Numbered from the stretch's first letter, positions 1 through 8,308 are shown. The stretch: DNA of 52,371 nt from an uncultured Lachnospiraceae bacterium (GCA_904395885.1 CAJFOF010000007.1:1-52371), one strand, 5' to 3'. The notes: generated by a model from the letters alone, not told the origin. Numbers and translations: made by a program.

Positions 1-6
1 AACATG

Positions 7-172
7 CTATGAAAGCCGATTGCTGCACGCCTGCGGCGTTCCCGCAATCGTCGCAGGTATTCGAAAACCGGCCTAGCGGCCTTATTTCTCATACCAGCGA
101 GCCCGTCCGATGTGAATACATCCTTGCGTGCAAGCACGCAGTCCGTATTCCCGCCGTCCGGGGCTTTCATAG
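7..172. repeat. multi-arm inverted-repeat element, possible structured RNA or interspersed repeat
   Basis: Nested inverted repeats fill this stretch. CTATGAAAGCC at 7-17 is exactly complementary to GGCTTTCATAG at 162-172 and would close a four-way junction. Three arms lie inside: GATTGC 18-23 with GCAATC 44-49 (inner CGCC 28-31 / GGCG 35-38); TCGC-A-GGTAT 51-60 with ATACC-A-GCGA 91-100 (inner GAAA/TTTC and GGCC/GGCC); and GAATAC 114-119 with GTATTC 145-150 (inner TGCGTG 125-130 / CACGCA 135-140). No ORF is evident inside. The strand of any transcript is unknown. It could be a structured RNA or a multicopy palindromic repeat; I recognise no named family and see only one copy here. Confidence 0.6.
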
Positions 173-365
173 TAAATGATGGACGGATTTGGCAGGATTT
201 ATACAGAAAAAATCTTGAAAATAATGCCAGGGTATAACAGCGATTTTTTACGTGATTTGCGATCAGAGCGGTGTCTCTGCAGGAGTTTGATAGTTTGCTC
301 TCCGCATTTTGGATGATTTATGAGATGTTTATCTGTGGGAAACGGGATGAAAGTGAGATATTAAG
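173..365. other. intergenic stretch without a recognisable gene
   Basis: No ribosome-binding site plus ORF of convincing length was found. A 40-codon open frame from GTG at 271 to the TGA near 393 runs into the terminator hairpin and matches no family I know. This region lies downstream of the minus-strand coaX-ibrAB unit. Confidence 0.4.
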
Positions 366-412
366 AAGGGGCCAGAAAGACTCAGTGGGATGAGTTTCTG
401 GCCCCCTTGAAA
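366..412 (-). terminator. intrinsic terminator of the coaX-ibrA-ibrB unit
   Basis: GGGGCCAGAAAGACTCA on the left and TGAGTTTCTGGCCCC on the right form a long GC-rich hairpin with one bulged base. Read on the minus strand the stem is followed by a short T-rich tract, 50-90 bases beyond the ibrB-like stop codon, which fits termination of the minus-strand operon. Because the stem is nearly symmetrical it may also work in the other direction. Confidence 0.7.
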
Positions 413-458
413 GACGGAATCTATATGAGGACAGAAGAGGGGAAATTGGGGTTTGATC

Positions 459-995
459 CTATTCTTCATCGTCCTCAGCCGGTCTCCAGGCCAGGCCAAA
501 GTCCATGTCGCGGAAGAGTGCTGCCAGCCCGGTGATCTGCTTTAGCCGCAGAATTTCATCTCTGTCCATTCCAAGATGTTTGGAAATCCAGGCGTCGGAT
601 CGGCCTATCTCATGGAGTTCTTTAATAATGTTGCTCATAAGGTCTACGTCATGGGAACCTCTGGCCCGATTGTGACGGATCGTGCTGGCCATGCGGTTGG
701 CCAGAGGCTTGTCGATCACAGAGACGGGAAGAAGCCCCTGTTCCCTCTCGTAAATGTCAGGATAGTTTTTCATGACCTGATAGCGGTGAAAGCCGTCTAC
801 GATAATGTACTGGTCATCTTCTTTGGAGTGGTAACAGACAATGGGCATGGTGTAACCGTCCTCTTTTATACTTTGATAGAGAAGTTTCATTTCCGGGGGA
901 GCAACCTTGTTGGGATTGTAGGTGTTGGGCACGATCTTTTCAAATGGGACCGGGATAATGTGGTACGCAGGGCTTTCAAATGTTTTAGGACTCAT
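459..995 (-). CDS. IbrB-like ParB/sulfiredoxin-fold nuclease-domain protein
   Basis: A 178-residue protein with an N-terminal ParB/sulfiredoxin-like domain: the segment VDGFHRYQVM around residues 65-75 matches the DG-x-HR signature of that fold, followed by helices resembling the ParB helix-turn-helix (WISKHLGMDRDEILRLKQI). The start ATG at 993-995 overlaps the last 11 bases of the PAPS-reductase-like gene, so the two are translationally coupled; a longer upstream frame exists but lies wholly inside that gene. This pairing matches IbrB next to IbrA, known from E. coli as activators of immunoglobulin-binding Eib proteins. The biochemical activity of the pair is not established, so the functional call is by family and context only. 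Confidence 0.75.
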   Translation of the reverse strand: MSPKTFESPAYHIIPVPFEKIVPNTYNPNKVAPPEMKLLYQSIKEDGYTMPIVCYHSKEDDQYIIVDGFHRYQVMKNYPDIYEREQGLLPVSVIDKPLANRMASTIRHNRARGSHDVDLMSNIIKELHEIGRSDAWISKHLGMDRDEILRLKQITGLAALFRDMDFGLAWRPAEDDEE

Positions 996-2304
996 GGATA
1001 AAACCTCCGTATTTCTGCTTGATGAGATCGACTCGTTTCTGCTCCTGCCGGGACAGGCCGAAGCCCATAGAGCGGCAGATGTGGTCATTTTTCAGGATGC
1101 ACATGCACATCCGCTTCCAACTGGGAATATCCTTGGAACTTTTGATGTCATCGGTATCATCCGGGATTTTACCTGTAAAAATGACCCGGGATTTTCGGTC
1201 CAGAGTGTAGTTGGAAACGCCATTTCGTTGGATCGGATAACCGTGTTCCTCCAGTTCGCGGATGGTTTCTTCCGACAGGCCACCGCCGGTTTTGTGCCAG
1301 AATTCAATAGAAGTATTAAACTTTTTTATGTAATTGCTCTGGAGACGTTTGGGGAGAGTCGCCAAAAGAAAGCGGGTATAGGACTGCCAGGTATGGCCTT
1401 CCGGGAGAGTGACAGAGCGGTAGCCCATGGCTTTTGTGCGGCCGTAGATGGCACCGAAATTGGCTCCCTGCACCCGACCTACCAGTTTTGCCCAGATTTC
1501 CGGGTCGATCACCCGGTAGAGATTCAGGCTGTCCTTGGAATACTCATTAAAGGGAGAAGCCACCCGCATCTGGTCAGGGGTCAGCCCTGCCTTATAATAG
1601 AGATCATACAGGTGATTGTAATCGTAGGAAAAACGATAGTTGGCTGTCCAGATGTCATTTACCGTCCAGTCATAGAGAGGGGAGGCGCACCAGACATCCT
1701 TAAACTGCTGGGAGATCCAGAAGAGTCCATTGTAGCCGTACTTTTTGTTGAGAAAGCCGCTGTAGCGCTGAAGAGACTCGTCGGCCCTCATTCCCAGAAG
1801 GCAGACCGTCTTTTTGTTTCCGTGGGTTTCTTTGTAGAACCTGCCAAACTGTTTGGCCAGATCTTCCTGGTGCATCCGGTAGCGGTAGTGGGTGAAGGGA
1901 TGCTCCAGATTGATAACATAGGGATACTCAGGCATGGGGCGAACCCAGATATCCTTTTTCGTATCATCCCAGGGATACCAGTACATTTCATAGCTGCTGA
2001 GAGCTGTCCGGGTGGCCATGGGAAGGCAGACCCAGTAGGCCTCCACTTCAGGGAGAAGACGCTTGAAGGTTCTGTCGATATACTGGGTGGTGACGGAATA
2101 CTGGGCTTCAAAATCCTGGTGAAACAGGCCGATCGTCCTGTCCGGATAATTGGCCCGCTTGAAATCCATCAGCATGTTCAGCAATACTCCGCTGTCCTTG
2201 CCTCCGCTGAAAGAAATATAGATATTGTCAAATTCTTGAAACAGATAGTGAAAACGCTCCTGGAGAGCATCGTATACGTTAATGGTCAGATATTCTTTTT
2301 TCAT
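985..2304 (-). CDS. IbrA-like PAPS-reductase-family (DUF3440) protein
   Basis: A 439-residue member of the PP-loop ATP-pyrophosphatase superfamily. The PP-loop SGGKDS sits at residues 33-38 and an adenylation-type core follows (FHQDFEAQYSVT, LLGMRADESLQR, PLYDWTVNDIW). The C-terminal third carries a Cys pair (RMCMCILKND) and the aromatic-rich region typical of DUF3440. Members resemble PAPS reductase and DndC but their substrate is unknown. The start overlaps the 3' end of coaX by 26 bases and no strong independent ribosome-binding site is seen, suggesting translation coupled to coaX. Together with the overlapping ParB-like gene it forms an IbrAB pair. A role in nucleic-acid or nucleotide sulfur chemistry is possible but is inference. 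Confidence 0.8.
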   Translation of the reverse strand: MKKEYLTINVYDALQERFHYLFQEFDNIYISFSGGKDSGVLLNMLMDFKRANYPDRTIGLFHQDFEAQYSVTTQYIDRTFKRLLPEVEAYWVCLPMATRTALSSYEMYWYPWDDTKKDIWVRPMPEYPYVINLEHPFTHYRYRMHQEDLAKQFGRFYKETHGNKKTVCLLGMRADESLQRYSGFLNKKYGYNGLFWISQQFKDVWCASPLYDWTVNDIWTANYRFSYDYNHLYDLYYKAGLTPDQMRVASPFNEYSKDSLNLYRVIDPEIWAKLVGRVQGANFGAIYGRTKAMGYRSVTLPEGHTWQSYTRFLLATLPKRLQSNYIKKFNTSIEFWHKTGGGLSEETIRELEEHGYPIQRNGVSNYTLDRKSRVIFTGKIPDDTDDIKSSKDIPSWKRMCMCILKNDHICRSMGFGLSRQEQKRVDLIKQKYGGFIHES

Positions 2305-3073
2305 GTTCGTTGGTATTTTTTCGGTAAAGAATCAGCAGCCCTTTCAGGAGGAGGGCTTCATCGTAGTGTATTTTGTGACGGCAGAGAGGAGTCACGAAAC
2401 GGGACAGCCCACCGGTGGCGACAATGGAGGGTGTTTCTCCCAGTTCTTCCTCCATCCGGTCGATGATCCCGTCCATCTGTGCGGCATTCCCGTATAAAAT
2501 TCCGCTTCGCATACAGTCAATGGTGTTTTTCCCGATTACATGGCCGGGAATTTCCAGACTGATAAAAGGAAGCTGTGCAGCGCTGGCGCTCAATGAATCC
2601 AGGGAGACTTTTAAGCCCGGCAGAATTACGCCGCCGATGTAGTTGCCTTTCTTGTCTACCACAGACATGGTGGTGGCAGTTCCCATATCGATGATGACGA
2701 TGGGGCAGGGATAATCCTGAATGGCTGCCACTGCATCCACGATCTGATCACTGCCTACGGTCTTGGGATTATCCATGATGATGTTGAGCCCGGTTTTCAT
2801 TCCGGATCCTACCAGCATAGGGCGGCGGCCAAGGACTTTTTTGACTGCAGACTGGATCGGTGCGTTTAGAGGGGGAACTACAGATGAAAGAATTCCTCCC
2901 TCAATCTGGCTGGGTTCGATGCCGTGCAGTTCCAGAATGTCTTTTATTAAAAGGGCGTATTCGGTGCTGGTCCGGGAGTGGACCGTATTGATCCTTTCCT
3001 CAAAGTAAGTCCGTTCCTCGTCAATACCTCCGATTACAATGTTAGTGTTGCCCATATCAATGGCTAATATCAT
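2279..3073 (-). CDS. coaX: type III pantothenate kinase
   Basis: A 264-residue ASKHA-fold kinase that phosphorylates pantothenate in the first step of coenzyme A synthesis. The N-terminal phosphate motif is DMGNTN (residues 6-11), the mid-protein VGSDQIVDAVAAI carries the conserved Asp, and IIDMGTATTMSVVD is the second phosphate-binding segment. The ATG at 3071-3073 is chosen because AAAGGAG lies seven bases upstream; the frame continues six codons further but without a site. It is divergent from coaBC, so two CoA-pathway genes share one intergenic region. Its 3' end overlaps the IbrA-like gene, an unusual partner for coaX. Confidence 0.93.
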   Translation of the reverse strand: MILAIDMGNTNIVIGGIDEERTYFEERINTVHSRTSTEYALLIKDILELHGIEPSQIEGGILSSVVPPLNAPIQSAVKKVLGRRPMLVGSGMKTGLNIIMDNPKTVGSDQIVDAVAAIQDYPCPIVIIDMGTATTMSVVDKKGNYIGGVILPGLKVSLDSLSASAAQLPFISLEIPGHVIGKNTIDCMRSGILYGNAAQMDGIIDRMEEELGETPSIVATGGLSRFVTPLCRHKIHYDEALLLKGLLILYRKNTNEHEKRISDH

Positions 3074-3136
3074 GAAGAAACTCCTTTCCACATTATGGCG
3101 AATATGGTATGATGAATGCCATAACTGAACTGATAC

Positions 3137-3166
3137 ATTTTAGCACAGAAAAGGGCCGGCTGTAAA
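3137..3166 (-). promoter_or_regulatory. sigma-A type promoter for coaX
   Basis: On the minus strand TTTACA (3166-3161) is followed after 18 bases by TAAAAT (3142-3137). The start of transcription would fall about 55 bases before the coaX ATG. Confidence 0.55.
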
Positions 3167-3189
3167 GCGCGCCCAGAAAGGAAATTGCC

Positions 3190-4389
3190 ATGAATTTACA
3201 AGGAAAAACAGTATTATTAGGCGTTACGGGAAGCATTGCAGCCTACAAGATTGCCAGTCTTGCCAGTATGCTGGTAAAAAAGGGAGCATCGGTACACGTT
3301 CTGATGACGAAGAACGCCTGCAATTTTATAAATCCGATTACCTTTGAGACATTGACAGGGCATAAATGTCTGGTAGACACATTTGACCGGAACTTTGAAT
3401 TCAATGTGGAACACGTATCACTTGCCAAAATTGCCGATGTCCTGTTGGTAGCGCCGGCGTCTGCCAATGTGATTGCAAAGATGGCTCACGGGATTGCGGA
3501 TGATATGCTGACTACGACGGCTTTGGCCTGCCGCTGCCACAAGATCATTGCTCCGGCAATGAATACCAATATGTTCGACAATCCTATCACCCAGGACAAT
3601 ATAAAAATCTGCGCCCAGTACGGGATGGAGATTGTACAGCCGGCAGTGGGTCACCTGGCCTGCGGCGACAGCGGAGCCGGAAAAATGCCGGAACCGGAAG
3701 AACTGTTTGACTATATCGCAAAGGCGGTGGCCTACCCCCATGATCTGACGGGGAAAAAAGTACTGGTGACAGCCGGACCGACCCAGGAGGCACTGGATCC
3801 GGTTCGTTTTCTGACCAACCATTCCAGCGGGAAAATGGGATACGCCATTGCAAAGACGGCAGCCCTTAGAGGGGCTCAGGTGACGCTGGTGACAGGCCCT
3901 GTGTCCCTTCCCAGGCCTCGTTTCGTAAACACTGTGGAGGTGGTCAGCGCCCGGGATATGTTCGAGGCTGTGACCTCGATCAGCCAGGAGCAGGATATCA
4001 TTATCAAGGCGGCGGCAGTAGCTGACTACCGTCCGGCAGTGACGGAGACGGAAAAAATCAAGAAGAAAGGTGGAACTCTGACGCTGGAACTGGAGAGAAC
4101 GGATGATATTTTGAAATGGCTGGGAGAGCACAAGAGAGAGGGCCAGTTCCTCTGCGGCTTCTCCATGGAGACTCAGAATCTTGTGGAAAATTCCAGGGAA
4201 AAGCTGAAAAAGAAGAACCTTGATATGGTGGCAGCCAACAGCCTGAAGGTAAAGGGGGCTGGCTTTGGCGTGGATACCAATGTCGTAACACTTATCACAG
4301 AAAACCAGGAAGTGGAGCTGGAGCTGATGGAAAAAGAAGCTGTGGCTGACCGACTGCTGACAGAGATAAGCAGAATGATGGATCAATAA
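3190..4389 (+). CDS. coaBC: bifunctional phosphopantothenoylcysteine decarboxylase / phosphopantothenate-cysteine ligase
   Basis: A 399-residue two-domain enzyme catalysing two consecutive steps of coenzyme A synthesis. The N-terminal flavoprotein half (about 1-185) shows PASANVIAKMAHG, the substrate loop APAMNTNMFDNP and the C-terminal lid ACGDSGAGKMPE. The CoaB half (about 190-399) shows VTAGPTQEALDPVRFLTN, SSGKMGYAIA, AAAVADYRP and the Lys-rich KIKKKGG substrate loop. Length is normal for the family. AGAAAGGAAATTGCC precedes the ATG. It is divergently arranged with coaX and is followed by a separate promoter, so it is probably transcribed alone. Confidence 0.96.
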   Translation: MNLQGKTVLLGVTGSIAAYKIASLASMLVKKGASVHVLMTKNACNFINPITFETLTGHKCLVDTFDRNFEFNVEHVSLAKIADVLLVAPASANVIAKMAHGIADDMLTTTALACRCHKIIAPAMNTNMFDNPITQDNIKICAQYGMEIVQPAVGHLACGDSGAGKMPEPEELFDYIAKAVAYPHDLTGKKVLVTAGPTQEALDPVRFLTNHSSGKMGYAIAKTAALRGAQVTLVTGPVSLPRPRFVNTVEVVSARDMFEAVTSISQEQDIIIKAAAVADYRPAVTETEKIKKKGGTLTLELERTDDILKWLGEHKREGQFLCGFSMETQNLVENSREKLKKKNLDMVAANSLKVKGAGFGVDTNVVTLITENQEVELELMEKEAVADRLLTEISRMMDQ

Positions 4390-4421
4390 CAATGAACAAG
4401 CTCCGGAAGATAAAGAACAGC

Positions 4422-4450
4422 TTGACTTTATTGGATAATAATAATAGAAT
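4422..4450 (+). promoter_or_regulatory. sigma-A type promoter for prfC
   Basis: TTGACT at 4422-4427 and TAGAAT at 4445-4450 are separated by 17 bases. The predicted transcript starts near 4457 and leaves an untranslated leader of about 170 bases before prfC. Confidence 0.7.
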
Positions 4451-4468
4451 GAAACTGTATTATGCAGT

Positions 4469-4580
4469 GACGCCAGCGGCAGAAGGCCATGTTTTCATAC
4501 AGGCATGAAAGGTGACTTTGAGATCGGGGGCATCATAGAATCGTGGGACGCTCGGCTTTTGCTCAGGGCGTCTATCTTTT
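4469..4580 (+). promoter_or_regulatory. candidate attenuator in the prfC leader
   Basis: GACGCTC (4547-4553) can pair with GGGCGTC (4566-4572) to make a hairpin followed by the T-rich TATCTTTT (4573-4580), like an intrinsic terminator placed before the gene. An upstream GACGCC (4469-4474) is complementary to the same 3' arm (GGCGTC, 4567-4572), so two exclusive folds are possible. There is no recognisable riboswitch class. The stems are short, so this is a suggestion only. Confidence 0.35.
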
Positions 4581-4628
4581 AGGGCATAAATACGTTTGGA
4601 TTTCGATGATTTTTTGGAGGACAGACCC

Positions 4629-6221
4629 TTGGCGAACATTGCTGAAGAAATTAAAAAACGAAGAACCTTTGCGATTATTTCTCACCCGGATGCGGGTAAA
4701 ACGACTTTGACGGAGAAATTTCTTCTCTATGGCGGTGCGATCAACCTGGCTGGCACTGTAAAGGGAAGAAAAGCGGCAAAATACGCTGTCTCCGACTGGA
4801 TGGAAATTGAAAAAGAAAGAGGAATTTCCGTAACCTCTTCTGTTATGCAGTTTAATTATGACGGATACTGTATCAACATCCTGGATACGCCGGGACACCA
4901 GGATTTCTCGGAAGACACTTACCGTACTCTGATGGCGGCGGATTCGGCTGTCATGGTAATCGACGGGTCGAAGGGCGTGGAGGCGCAGACGATCAAGTTA
5001 TTCAAGGTCTGTGTGATGCGCCATATTCCGATTTTTACGTTTATCAATAAAATGGACCGTGAGGCCAGGGATCCTTTTGAGCTGGTAGATGAAATCGAAG
5101 AGGTCCTGGGAATCCGCACCTGTCCGGTAAACTGGCCTATTGGCTGCGGAAAGAGTTTTAAAGGAGTCTATGACCGGAATACCAGAACAATCACCACCTT
5201 CGCGGCCGCCATGGGAGGCCAGAAAGAGGTGGCATCCCAGGATTTCGACGTGGACGGCACCGACGTAGACGGGCTGATTGGGGAAGATTTTCATAAACAG
5301 CTTTTAGAGGAAATCGACCTGCTGGACGGGGCCAGCGATGAATTTGATTTGGAACGAGTCCGGGCGGGAGAACTCTCTCCGGTATTTTTCGGCTCTGCCC
5401 TCACCAATTTCGGTGTGGAGACGTTTTTAAAGCATTTCCTTACAATGACGACCTCTCCGCTTCCAAGAAAAGCCATTACCAGGGAGATCGACCCTTTTAA
5501 GGAAGATTTTTCTGCTTTTGTTTTTAAGATCCAGGCCAATATGAATAAGGCTCACAGGGACCGAATTGCCTTTATGAGGATTGTTTCGGGAAAATTTGAG
5601 GCCGGAATGGAGGTCAACCATGTCCAGGGCGGAAAGAAGATCCGTCTCAGCCAGCCTCAGCAGATGATGGCTCAGGACAGAAAGATTGTAGAGGAGGCTT
5701 ATGCCGGCGATATTATCGGCGTCTTTGATCCGGGTATCTTCTCCATCGGCGATACCCTGTGTCTCTCCAATGAAAAATTCCAGTTTGAGGGAATTCCTAC
5801 CTTTGCCCCGGAGCATTTCGCGAGAGTCCGTCAGATTGACACTATGAAGCGGAAGCAGTTTCTGAAAGGCGTCAACCAGATTGCACAGGAAGGTGCAATT
5901 CAGATATTCCAGGAATTTAATACCGGCATGGAGGAGATCATTGTCGGTGTGGTCGGCGTCCTGCAGTTTGAGGTGCTGACTTACCGCCTTCAGAATGAGT
6001 ATAATGTGGAGGTTCGTCTGGATCGGCTGCCCTACGAATATATTCGCTGGGTAGAGAATAAAAATGAGATCGATGTGGAGCGGATTCAGGGAACGTCGGA
6101 TATGAAGAGAGTCAAGGATCTCAAAGGAAATCCGCTGCTTCTGTTTGTAAATAGTTGGAGTGTGGGCATGGTGGAGGAGAGAAATCCCGGTCTTGTGCTC
6201 AGTGAATTTGGAACCAATTGA
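4629..6221 (+). CDS. prfC: peptide chain release factor 3
   Basis: A translational GTPase that recycles RF1/RF2 from the ribosome after termination. It shows G1 SHPDAGKTT (residues 18-26), the G2/effector region ERGISVTSSV, G3 DTPGH, G4 NKMD and the RF3-specific C-terminal domains. The TTG at 4629 is chosen as the start: GGAGG at 4616-4620 lies eight bases upstream, and the resulting N-terminus (MANIAEEIKKRRTFAIISHP) aligns with the start of E. coli RF3 and gives 530 residues, almost the E. coli length. An in-frame TTG at 4596 would add eleven residues but has no ribosome-binding site. It heads an operon with the yqeY and peptidase genes. Confidence 0.95.
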   Translation: MANIAEEIKKRRTFAIISHPDAGKTTLTEKFLLYGGAINLAGTVKGRKAAKYAVSDWMEIEKERGISVTSSVMQFNYDGYCINILDTPGHQDFSEDTYRTLMAADSAVMVIDGSKGVEAQTIKLFKVCVMRHIPIFTFINKMDREARDPFELVDEIEEVLGIRTCPVNWPIGCGKSFKGVYDRNTRTITTFAAAMGGQKEVASQDFDVDGTDVDGLIGEDFHKQLLEEIDLLDGASDEFDLERVRAGELSPVFFGSALTNFGVETFLKHFLTMTTSPLPRKAITREIDPFKEDFSAFVFKIQANMNKAHRDRIAFMRIVSGKFEAGMEVNHVQGGKKIRLSQPQQMMAQDRKIVEEAYAGDIIGVFDPGIFSIGDTLCLSNEKFQFEGIPTFAPEHFARVRQIDTMKRKQFLKGVNQIAQEGAIQIFQEFNTGMEEIIVGVVGVLQFEVLTYRLQNEYNVEVRLDRLPYEYIRWVENKNEIDVERIQGTSDMKRVKDLKGNPLLLFVNSWSVGMVEERNPGLVLSEFGTN

Positions 6222-6240
6222 CAGGAAAGGAAGATAGAAT

Positions 6241-6690
6241 ATGACGAAGATTGAGATCGTTAGAAGCGCTATGGTTGCCGCTATGAAGGCGAAGGATAAG
6301 GAGCGGAAGGACTCTCTGTCCATGCTTCTGAGCGCTCTGAAGAATGCTGAGATCGACAAGCGTTCCCCTCTGACCGAGGAAGAGGAAAACGCCGTAGTAA
6401 AGAAGGAAATTAAGCAGACCAAAGAAACCTATGAGCTGGCTCCGGAGGACCGGGAGGATATCCGGCGGGAGGCTGCTGCACGTCTGGCAGTTTATCAGGA
6501 ATTTGCGCCGGAGGATATGTCCGAAGAGCAGATCAGAGAAGTCATCAGACAGGTTTTGACGGATCTGGGAATCGAAGCGCCATCTTCCAGGGATAAAGGC
6601 AGGATTATGAAGGAACTGATGCCAAGGGTAAAAGGAAAAGCAGATGGCAGAATGGTCAATGAAATCCTTGCTTCCATGCTGGAAAAATAA
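6241..6690 (+). CDS. yqeY: GatB/YqeY domain protein
   Basis: A 149-residue helical protein. The pattern of an N-terminal RSAMVAAMKAKDKERKDSLSM helix, a charged middle (TEEEENAVVKKEIKQ) and the C-terminal GRIMKELMPRVKGKADGRMVN is that of the YqeY family, whose tail domain resembles the tRNA-recognition domain of the GatB amidotransferase subunit. The physiological role is unknown; an involvement in tRNA-dependent processes is inferred from the fold. It starts 19 bases after prfC with AGGAAAGGAAG upstream of the ATG, so the two are cotranscribed. Confidence 0.88.
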   Translation: MTKIEIVRSAMVAAMKAKDKERKDSLSMLLSALKNAEIDKRSPLTEEEENAVVKKEIKQTKETYELAPEDREDIRREAAARLAVYQEFAPEDMSEEQIREVIRQVLTDLGIEAPSSRDKGRIMKELMPRVKGKADGRMVNEILASMLEK

Positions 6691-6732
6691 GACACAGGAA
6701 TAAGACATTCAAATTGAAAGGACGGGATTGTT

Positions 6733-8157
6733 ATGTACCAGAAAGACATTAAAAAGTATATGGAGGCCCACAGGCAAGAGATGATCGAGGATATCTGCAC
6801 GCTCTGCCGTATCCCAAGCGAAAAGGCGGCCTATAAAGAAGGAATGCCTTACGGAAAGGAAGCGTTCCGTGCTCTGGGCACCGCCCTGTCGATGGCAGAA
6901 AAATACGGATTTGCGACTACGAACTACGACAGCTATGTGGGGGCGGTCGATTTTGGAACTATGGAGCGCCAACTGGATATCCTTGCCCATCTGGATGTCG
7001 TTCCGGCCGGCGAGGGCTGGACGGTCACTGAGGCTTTTAATCCTGTTGTAAAAGACGGCAGGATCTACGGACGGGGAACTGCAGACGATAAAGGCCCGGC
7101 AGTAGCCGCTCTCTACGCAATGCGCTGTGTAAAAGAACTGGGGATTCCTCTTAAGAAAAATGTGCGCCTGATTCTGGGAACCGATGAGGAGTGCGGAAGT
7201 TCTGATATTGAGCACTATTACGACGCAGAGCCGGAAGCCCCCATGACTTTTTCACCAGATGGCCAGTTTCCGGTGGTAAATATCGAAAAGGGAAGACTGG
7301 CAGGCCATTTTACAGGAGAGTGGGATGAATCGGAAGCACTCCCCAGGCTGCTGTCTTTTGAAGCAGGGATTAAATCCAATGTGGTTCCGGGAAAAGCATC
7401 TGCCACCATTGAGCTGGGTGATATGGATCTGAACGTGATCCGCGGAGTTATTGATGAGATGGAAAAAGAAGTAGGTGTGGAGTTTGTTCTGACAGCTCAG
7501 GATTCCCTGGAAGATGATCCGATCTATACGATCACAGCGGTAGGAGCAGGTGCCCATGCGTCCACACCGGAGGAAGGCAACAATGCGCTGACTGCTCTTT
7601 TGGAGTTGGTTTGCCGGCTGCCCCTGGCAGAATGCCCGCAGACAGAGCACTTGAAGAAGCTTCGGGATCTGATTCCCCACGGGGATGTCTCCGGAAAAGG
7701 ACTTGGCATTGAGATGGAAGATGATCTGTCCGGAAAACTGACTCTGGCTTTCACTATGCTGAATGTTGATGAGGGAAGCCTGGATGGAATGTTCGACAGC
7801 CGGTGTCCGATCTGCTCCAATGAGGAGAATACTCTTGAAGTGGTTCGCAAAAATATGGCCGGGGCGGGCCTGACTCTTCACAATAAGACCATGACGCCTC
7901 CGCACCATGTGGATGGGAACTCTGATTTTGTAAAAACACTTCTTCGGGCCTATGAGGATTATACCGGAAGGAAAGGAGAGTGTCTGGCCATCGGTGGAGG
8001 CACCTATGTCCATAATTTGAAAAACGGAGTTGCTTTTGGCGCATCTATGCCGGGAACGGACAACCGGATGCATGGAGCGGATGAATTTGCAGTGGTGGAT
8101 GAATTGATTCTGTCGGCAGAAATGTTTGCCCAGGTCATCATTGATCTCTGCTCATAG
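6733..8157 (+). CDS. M20-family dipeptidase (PepV/Sapep type)
   Basis: A 474-residue zinc- or manganese-dependent cytoplasmic peptidase. Metal and catalytic residues are visible: His86 and Asp88 in AHLDVVPAGEGW, Asp118/119 in GRGTADDKGP, Glu152/153 in GTDEECGSS, and the C-terminal metal His in MPGTDNRMHGADEF. The lid domain carries a typical AHASTPEEGNNAL segment. Length and motif order fit PepV, which cleaves a broad range of dipeptides. It follows yqeY by 42 bases and probably ends the prfC operon. Confidence 0.9.
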   Translation: MYQKDIKKYMEAHRQEMIEDICTLCRIPSEKAAYKEGMPYGKEAFRALGTALSMAEKYGFATTNYDSYVGAVDFGTMERQLDILAHLDVVPAGEGWTVTEAFNPVVKDGRIYGRGTADDKGPAVAALYAMRCVKELGIPLKKNVRLILGTDEECGSSDIEHYYDAEPEAPMTFSPDGQFPVVNIEKGRLAGHFTGEWDESEALPRLLSFEAGIKSNVVPGKASATIELGDMDLNVIRGVIDEMEKEVGVEFVLTAQDSLEDDPIYTITAVGAGAHASTPEEGNNALTALLELVCRLPLAECPQTEHLKKLRDLIPHGDVSGKGLGIEMEDDLSGKLTLAFTMLNVDEGSLDGMFDSRCPICSNEENTLEVVRKNMAGAGLTLHNKTMTPPHHVDGNSDFVKTLLRAYEDYTGRKGECLAIGGGTYVHNLKNGVAFGASMPGTDNRMHGADEFAVVDELILSAEMFAQVIIDLCS

Positions 8158-8221
8158 ACAGACGTTGCAGGTCAGATATCGGAATGCCGTCCGAATGCAT
8201 GTTCTTTGAAATAAAAAACGC

Positions 8222-8250
8222 TTGACAAAATGCTACCGCTGTAATAGAAT
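8222..8250 (+). promoter_or_regulatory. strong sigma-A promoter of the met leader
   Basis: A perfect TTGACA (8222-8227) and TAGAAT (8245-8250) are separated by exactly 17 bases. The predicted start near 8257 gives a leader of about 350 bases before metN that contains a translated peptide and a terminator. Confidence 0.85.
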
Positions 8251-8308
8251 CACAAAATAACAAATGCAGTTCTGATTCGTTACACAGTCAGAAGGACAGG
8301 AGGATAAT

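Noticed and set aside
271-393. Short plus-strand frame starting at GTG 271
   Set aside because: No ribosome-binding site, no family resemblance, and it ends in the terminator hairpin.
922-2466. A 514-codon open frame on the plus strand
   Set aside because: It lies antisense to coaX, ibrA-like and ibrB-like genes, whose products have clear motifs; the plus-strand translation matches nothing and has no ribosome-binding site.
3418-4392. A 324-codon open frame on the minus strand
   Set aside because: Antisense to coaBC, which is certain; His/Arg/Cys-rich composition typical of shadow frames.
4596-4628. Eleven-codon N-terminal extension of prfC from an upstream TTG
   Set aside because: No Shine-Dalgarno sequence before it, while GGAGG at 4616-4620 is correctly placed for the TTG at 4629 and gives the standard RF3 N-terminus.
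5427-6422. A 331-codon open frame on the minus strand
   Set aside because: Antisense to prfC and yqeY; no motif and no initiation site.
8158-8221. Terminator after the M20 peptidase
   Set aside because: No stem followed by a T tract could be found, so the end of the prfC operon transcript is not defined.
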